Below are positions 22,888-26,490 of a stretch of DNA of 26,490 bases, in pieces (position 1 is the first letter of the stretch; each line of letters starts with the position of its first letter). The translations under genes were made by a program, and so were the position numbers. The stretch is from assembly GCA_046724665.1 (NCBI GenBank), contig JBKOWZ010000307.1:1-26490 (forward strand), written 5' to 3'. Source of the DNA: Actinocrinis sp046724665. GTDB lineage: Bacteria; Actinomycetota; Actinomycetes; Streptomycetales; Catenulisporaceae. The notes under the pieces were generated by a model. The model was given only the letters and a program-made list of their open reading frames with translations, did not search any database and had not been told where the DNA came from.

Positions 22888-22943
22888 CGGCGGCTGCCGC
22901 CCGGGTGCGGGCCGCCGATCCGAGACTTGGCGAGCGAGGGGTT

Positions 22944-24422
22944 ATGACGGTTCAGGAAGAGATGAGCCAGAGCGCGCCGGCTGAGGACGCTGCGACAGGG
23001 GACACAGCGACAGCGGACTCAGCGGCAGAGCAGGTCGCGGACGGCGAGCCGCCGGAGCCCGGCCTGGCCGGGCTGATCGACTGGTCGGCGGCGTTCGGCG
23101 TCGCGGCCCGGCTGGTCGAGGCCGGTGCAGCCACGGCCGCCGAGGCGGCTCGGGTCGAGGCGGCGGCGCCTACGTTTCGCAACAAGGCTTTCGAGCTCTC
23201 CCCGCTGCCGCTGTTCGTGCGCGGCGGCGCGTACGCCCGCGCCGTGCCCGTCCTGGAGGAGTACGTCAGGCTTCTGGGAAAGGTGGCGCGGCTCTACGTC
23301 GCCGACGCCGAGATACGCGCCTGGTACGGCCTGCCGGCCACGGCCGAGGAGCTGATCGCCGCCGAGGCGGCCTCGGGCCGCGGCGCGGACGTGCGGGTCT
23401 GCCGGCTGGACGGCTATCTGGAGCAGGGCACTGAGCGCCTGCGCGTTCTGGAGAACAACGCGGACGCCCCGGCCGGCACCCTGTTCACCCCGCGGGTGCA
23501 CGCCGTGGTGCTCGCGATCCTCGACGGCCTCGGCATCCCGGTGCCGCCGCACGCGCCGCACGTCGCGCCCCGGGACACCGCGCTGCCCGCAGTGCTCACC
23601 GAGTCGCTGTCGGCGTCGGGCACGGCGCGCACCGTCGCCGTGCTTCAGCCGCACGCGGCGTCCAACGTCGAGAGCCGGGAGATGGTGGCGCACTTCCACG
23701 CGCTCGGCATCGACTGCCTCGTGGCCGACCCGCGCGAAGTCACCGCGGTCGGCGGCCGCGCGGTGGTCGCGGGCCGGCGGATCGACGCGTGCTGGAACAA
23801 GGTCAACACCGTCGCGTGGGAGCAGCTGACCCGGCAGGACCCCGAGTTGAACAGACGCTGGTGCGAGATCCTGACCCGCACCGACCTGGTGCACGTCAAC
23901 TCGTTCGCGAGCCGGTATGTCGCGGAGAGCAAGCTGACCTTGGCCCTGGTGCAGGAGGAGCGGTTCGCCCCCTGGTTCGACGCGCGCGAGCGACGGCTCG
24001 CCGAACTGGTGCTGCCCTGGACCCGGCGGGTGCGCGCCGACGCCGCGCTGACCGACCGGATCGTGGACGAGCAGCACCGGTACGTCCTGAAGGAGCCCTA
24101 CGACATCCGCGGCGACGGCGTGACGGTCGGTCGCGCGGTGACCCGTGCGGCGTGGGCCGACGCGATCGGCCGAGCGCTGAAGGGGCCCGCCGTGGTGCAG
24201 CAGTACGTCGCGCCGACCGCGTATCCCGTGCTGCGCGTGACGGCCGGACCGGACGGACCCGCGGTCCGGGCGGTGGCGATGCCCGCCAGCCTCGACACCT
24301 ACCTGATCGGCGGCCGGGTCGCCTTCCCCGGCTCCAAGGCGGGGCTGCAAGCCAGGATCAACGTCTTCCAGGGCGGCCAGAAGCTGGCGGTCCACGTGAC
24401 GCCGGCCGAGGGAGGGGCCTGA
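22944..24422 (+). CDS. ATP-grasp ligase, circularly permuted type
   Basis: A 492-residue protein. After an Ala/Glu-rich disordered start (residues 1-40), the body contains RVLENNADAPAGTLFTPR (a glutathionylspermidine-synthase/permuted ATP-grasp-like metal and substrate loop), CWNKVNTVAWEQ, HVNSFASRYVAESKLTLALV, RYVLKEPYDIRGDGV (the ATP-contacting Lys strand) and VVQQYVAP, ending with GLQARINVFQGGQKLAVHV. These place it with permuted ATP-grasp proteins that form amide bonds through acyl phosphates. It could join the NRPS product or precursor to an amine or amino acid. The next gene starts within its stop codon (TGATG), so it is expressed with the enolase-superfamily enzyme. ATG 22944 follows GAGGGG closely. 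The exact substrates cannot be told. Confidence 0.7.
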   Translation: MTVQEEMSQSAPAEDAATGDTATADSAAEQVADGEPPEPGLAGLIDWSAAFGVAARLVEAGAATAAEAARVEAAAPTFRNKAFELSPLPLFVRGGAYARAVPVLEEYVRLLGKVARLYVADAEIRAWYGLPATAEELIAAEAASGRGADVRVCRLDGYLEQGTERLRVLENNADAPAGTLFTPRVHAVVLAILDGLGIPVPPHAPHVAPRDTALPAVLTESLSASGTARTVAVLQPHAASNVESREMVAHFHALGIDCLVADPREVTAVGGRAVVAGRRIDACWNKVNTVAWEQLTRQDPELNRRWCEILTRTDLVHVNSFASRYVAESKLTLALVQEERFAPWFDARERRLAELVLPWTRRVRADAALTDRIVDEQHRYVLKEPYDIRGDGVTVGRAVTRAAWADAIGRALKGPAVVQQYVAPTAYPVLRVTAGPDGPAVRAVAMPASLDTYLIGGRVAFPGSKAGLQARINVFQGGQKLAVHVTPAEGGA

Positions 24423-25585
24423 TGGACACGCGGTACGACGAGTTGACCGGGGAGCCGGTGCTCGCGGTCGAGCGCGTCAGCCTGCGGCTGGTGACCGCGC
24501 GGCTGAACCGGCCGTTCGAGAACCGCTGGCAGCGGTATCACACCTGGACCAAGCTCGTGGTCGAGGTCGAGGGCGGCACCGGGGAGGCGTCCGGAACCGG
24601 CCGGGCCGAGTGCACGGCGATGGAGACCCCGTTCTACAACTACGAGACCATCGAGACCGCCTGGTACGTCATCGAGTGCTTCCTCGGGCCGATGCTGCTC
24701 GACGCCGGCGGCGCCACCACGCGCTCCTGCATGGACCTGTGGCGCGAGGTGAACGGGCACGAAGAGGCGAAGGGCGCCCTGGAGACCGCGCTGTGGGATC
24801 TGCGCGCGCGGCTGAACGGGCGCCCGCTGTGCGAGGAGCTGGGCGGCAGCGTGCGGCCGGTCCCGGTCGGCACCACGGCCGGCATCGAGCCGACGATCGA
24901 CGAGCTGGTGGAGAACATCGCGGCCCGGCAGCGGCAGGGCTACCGGCGCGCGCGCATCAAGATCCGGCCCGGCTGGGACGTCGAGCCGGTGAAGGCCGTG
25001 CGCGTGGCGTTCCCCGACCTGCCGCTGATCGCCGACGCGAACGCGGCCTACGACGAATCGCACCTCGACCACCTGGTCGGGCTTGACGGCCTGGGCCTGA
25101 CCGCGCTCGAACAGCCCTTCCCGCGCCACCTGCTGGGCAGCACCGCGGCGCTGCAACATCGGCTGAACACCGCGATCTGCCTGGACGAGCAGGTGCACTC
25201 GGTGCGCGAGATGCGCGAGGCGGCCCGGCTCGGCGCCTGCCGGATGGCGAACATCAAGACCGGCCGGGTGGGCGGGCTCGGCGAGTCGGTGCGCGTGCAC
25301 GACTTCTGCGCGCAGGAGGGCATTCCAACCTTCGTCGGCGGCAAGTGGGACCAGGGCATCGGCCGCTGGACCAATCTCGCGCTGGCCACGCTGCCGAACA
25401 TGACCGAGGCGAGCGACGTCGGGCCCAGCGACACCTACTACGACGACGACGGCGCCGAGCCGCGCCTCGCCTTCGACGCACCCGGCTGGGTGAAGCCGCT
25501 GGCAAGACCGGGGACGGGCGTGGAGCCCACCGGAACCCTGCGGACCGAGCGGTATCTGGAACTGACGAAGGGTCGGGAGCGATGA
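24422..25585 (+). CDS. Enolase-superfamily enzyme, OSBS/N-acylamino acid racemase-like
   Basis: A 387-residue muconate-lactonising/OSBS-type enolase-superfamily member. The metal ligands are Asp205 (IADANAAY), Glu230 (LEQPF) and Asp255 (CLDEQV), spaced 25 residues apart. The two acid/base lysines are Lys180 (RIKIRPGWD) and Lys279 (NIKTGRVGG). The KxK motif of the family is RxK here, the first lysine being Arg178. RPGWD is typical of o-succinylbenzoate synthase/N-succinylamino acid racemases. No menaquinone genes are adjacent, so racemisation or epimerisation of an acylated amino acid or dipeptide is more likely than MenC activity. It overlaps its upstream neighbour by one base and the next gene by four (ATGA), so it belongs to one translationally coupled set. 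Confidence 0.87.
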   Translation: MDTRYDELTGEPVLAVERVSLRLVTARLNRPFENRWQRYHTWTKLVVEVEGGTGEASGTGRAECTAMETPFYNYETIETAWYVIECFLGPMLLDAGGATTRSCMDLWREVNGHEEAKGALETALWDLRARLNGRPLCEELGGSVRPVPVGTTAGIEPTIDELVENIAARQRQGYRRARIKIRPGWDVEPVKAVRVAFPDLPLIADANAAYDESHLDHLVGLDGLGLTALEQPFPRHLLGSTAALQHRLNTAICLDEQVHSVREMREAARLGACRMANIKTGRVGGLGESVRVHDFCAQEGIPTFVGGKWDQGIGRWTNLALATLPNMTEASDVGPSDTYYDDDGAEPRLAFDAPGWVKPLARPGTGVEPTGTLRTERYLELTKGRER

Positions 25586-26295
25586 CGGCCGAACCGTGGA
25601 CGGACGCGGGCCCCGCGACGGCACCGGACGACGACGAGGCGGCGAGCGCGCTCGACCTGTTCGCCCGGCACGGCACGGCCGCGGTGAGCGACGCGCTCGA
25701 CCTGCTCGGCCGCGGCGACACCGGGCTGCCCGGGCTGCGGCGCATGTCCGGCGCCGACAGCGTGGCCGGCCCGGCGTTCACGCTGCGCTTCGTCCCGGTC
25801 GAGCCCGGCTCGCCGGCCCCGGCCGCGGACTACATCGACGAGGTGCCGCCCGGCGCCGTCGTGGTCGCGGCCAACGACGGACGCGCCGACTGCACGGTCT
25901 GGGGCGATCTGCTCTCGGTGACCGCCGCGCGCAACGGCGTCGCCGGCACGGTCATCGACGGGATGTGCCGGGACCTTGGCGCGATCCGGCAGGTCGGCTA
26001 TCCGCTGTGGAGCCGCGGCTCGTACATGAAGTCCGGCAAGAACAGGGCCCTGCTGGAGTCGGTACAGCAGCCGGTGACCGTCTGCGGCGTCACGGTACGG
26101 CCCGGGGACATCGTGGTGTGCGACGACTCCGGCTGCCTTTTCGTTCCCGCCGAGTTGGCCGAGCAGACGGCCGAGGCCGTGCGCCGGGTGGCCCGGGTCG
26201 AGGCCGCGATCAGGGCGGAGCTGGACGCCGGCGTGCCGCTGCGGGAGGCACGCGGCAGGCACGGCTACCACGCGCTGGGACTGAGGCTGCGATGA
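25582..26295 (+). CDS. RraA/HMG-aldolase-like protein
   Basis: A 237-residue member of the RraA-like family. The active-site pattern of 4-hydroxy-4-methyl-2-oxoglutarate/oxaloacetate aldolases is present: WGDLLSVTAARNGVAGTVIDGMCRD, with Asp126-Gly127, Arg130 and Asp131 binding the divalent metal and pyruvate enolate. PGDIVVCDDSGCLFVP is the conserved C-terminal stretch. It lacks features special to the RNase E regulator. It may cleave or form a 4-hydroxy-2-oxo acid, decarboxylate an oxaloacetate-like intermediate, or serve as a lyase on the cluster intermediate. It overlaps both neighbours by ATGA. An N-terminal extension of about 20 acidic residues is non-conserved. Confidence 0.83.
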   Translation: MTAEPWTDAGPATAPDDDEAASALDLFARHGTAAVSDALDLLGRGDTGLPGLRRMSGADSVAGPAFTLRFVPVEPGSPAPAADYIDEVPPGAVVVAANDGRADCTVWGDLLSVTAARNGVAGTVIDGMCRDLGAIRQVGYPLWSRGSYMKSGKNRALLESVQQPVTVCGVTVRPGDIVVCDDSGCLFVPAELAEQTAEAVRRVARVEAAIRAELDAGVPLREARGRHGYHALGLRLR

Positions 26296-26490
26296 CCGCA
26301 GGCGGCCCGCCGGCGGTCGCGGTCGGCGGCCTCGTGCACGAATCCAGCACGTTCATGGTCGAATACCTCGGCACGCTGGACGAGTCCGCCTTCGCCTGTC
26401 ACACCGGCCCGGACCTGCTCGCCGCCTTCACCGGCACGGCCACGGTCACCGGCGGCCACCTGGCCGCGTGCGCGCAGGCCGGGGCGCGGG
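26292..26490 (+). CDS. M81-family (MlrC-like) metallopeptidase, N-terminal part, off the right edge
   Basis: Only about 66 residues are in the window. AVGGLVHESSTFMVEYLGTLDESAF closely follows the N-terminal M81/DUF1485 pattern (a GG..HE.NTF stretch). The founding member, microcystinase C, hydrolyses linear peptides; most members are uncharacterised zinc proteins often encoded with amino acid or sugar-acid catabolism genes. Its ATGA overlap with the RraA-like gene places it in the same operon. A trimming peptidase, or a hydrolase freeing a protected product, is possible. The C-terminal metal ligands are not visible here. Confidence 0.7.
   Translation, partial: MTAGGPPAVAVGGLVHESSTFMVEYLGTLDESAFACHTGPDLLAAFTGTATVTGGHLAACAQAGAR

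Noticed and set aside
24422..25585. MenC (o-succinylbenzoate synthase) of menaquinone synthesis
   Set aside because: The fold and residues fit, but no men or futalosine-pathway genes are adjacent and it is coupled to an ATP-grasp and an RraA-like gene; a racemase/epimerase role is preferred.
1..26490. CRISPR arrays, insertion sequences, phage genes, replication origins
   Set aside because: Read on both strands; no regularly spaced repeats, transposase signatures, terminal inverted repeats with target duplications, or DnaA-box clusters were found.

Overview
The window is high-GC DNA with the organisation of a filamentous, sporulating actinomycete. It carries an SsgB-type sporulation protein, a secreted chitinase behind a DasR-like operator, GTG/TTG starts, ATGA-coupled operons and an F420-type oxidoreductase. 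The SsgB is clearly recognisable but, against the Streptomyces coelicolor protein as I recall it, carries many substitutions. That points to a relative of Streptomyces (Streptacidiphilus, Kitasatospora or Catenulisporales-like) rather than Streptomyces itself; this is inference.

Positions 1-14082 look like core or near-core chromosome. From the left: an edge-truncated AhpD/carboxymuconolactone decarboxylase-like gene (-); a GH51 alpha-L-arabinofuranosidase (-) divergent from a LacI regulator (+) with a palindromic operator between them; a PPOX/F420 flavoprotein (-); tRNA-Val(CAC) (-) with its own terminator; ssgB (+); a pabB-pabC pair for p-aminobenzoate (-); a secreted trypsin-like protease (-); tRNA-Gly(GCC) and tRNA-Cys(GCA) (+) with a terminator; a formylglycine-generating enzyme (+); a universal stress protein (-); a GH18 chitinase with Ig-like and carbohydrate-binding modules (+); a two-helix membrane protein (-); a cupin (-); and an AraC regulator (-).

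Positions 14274-26490 form an apparently undescribed biosynthetic cluster, all on the + strand and running off the right edge. A one-module NRPS (C-A-T) overlaps a stand-alone thioesterase, which is ATGA-coupled to an MFS exporter. After a 397-nt leader come a DRE-TIM (HMGL-like) aldolase, a haem-oxygenase-fold (HDO/PqqC-like) oxidase, a class IV aminotransferase, a circularly permuted-type ATP-grasp ligase, an NAAAR/OSBS-like enolase-superfamily enzyme, an RraA/HMG-aldolase-like protein and the start of an M81 (MlrC-like) metallopeptidase. The last four are translationally coupled.

One reading is as follows. The aldolase and aminotransferase make an unusual amino acid, and the HDO-like enzyme oxidises or cleaves it. 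The NRPS and the ATP-grasp enzyme form the amide bonds, and the enolase-superfamily enzyme epimerises a residue. The thioesterase releases the product and the MFS protein exports it. The divergent AraC gene and a 19-bp tandem repeat in the AraC/NRPS gap are the probable switch. I do not recognise this enzyme set as belonging to any characterised natural product. No insertion sequence, CRISPR array, phage gene or replication origin was seen.
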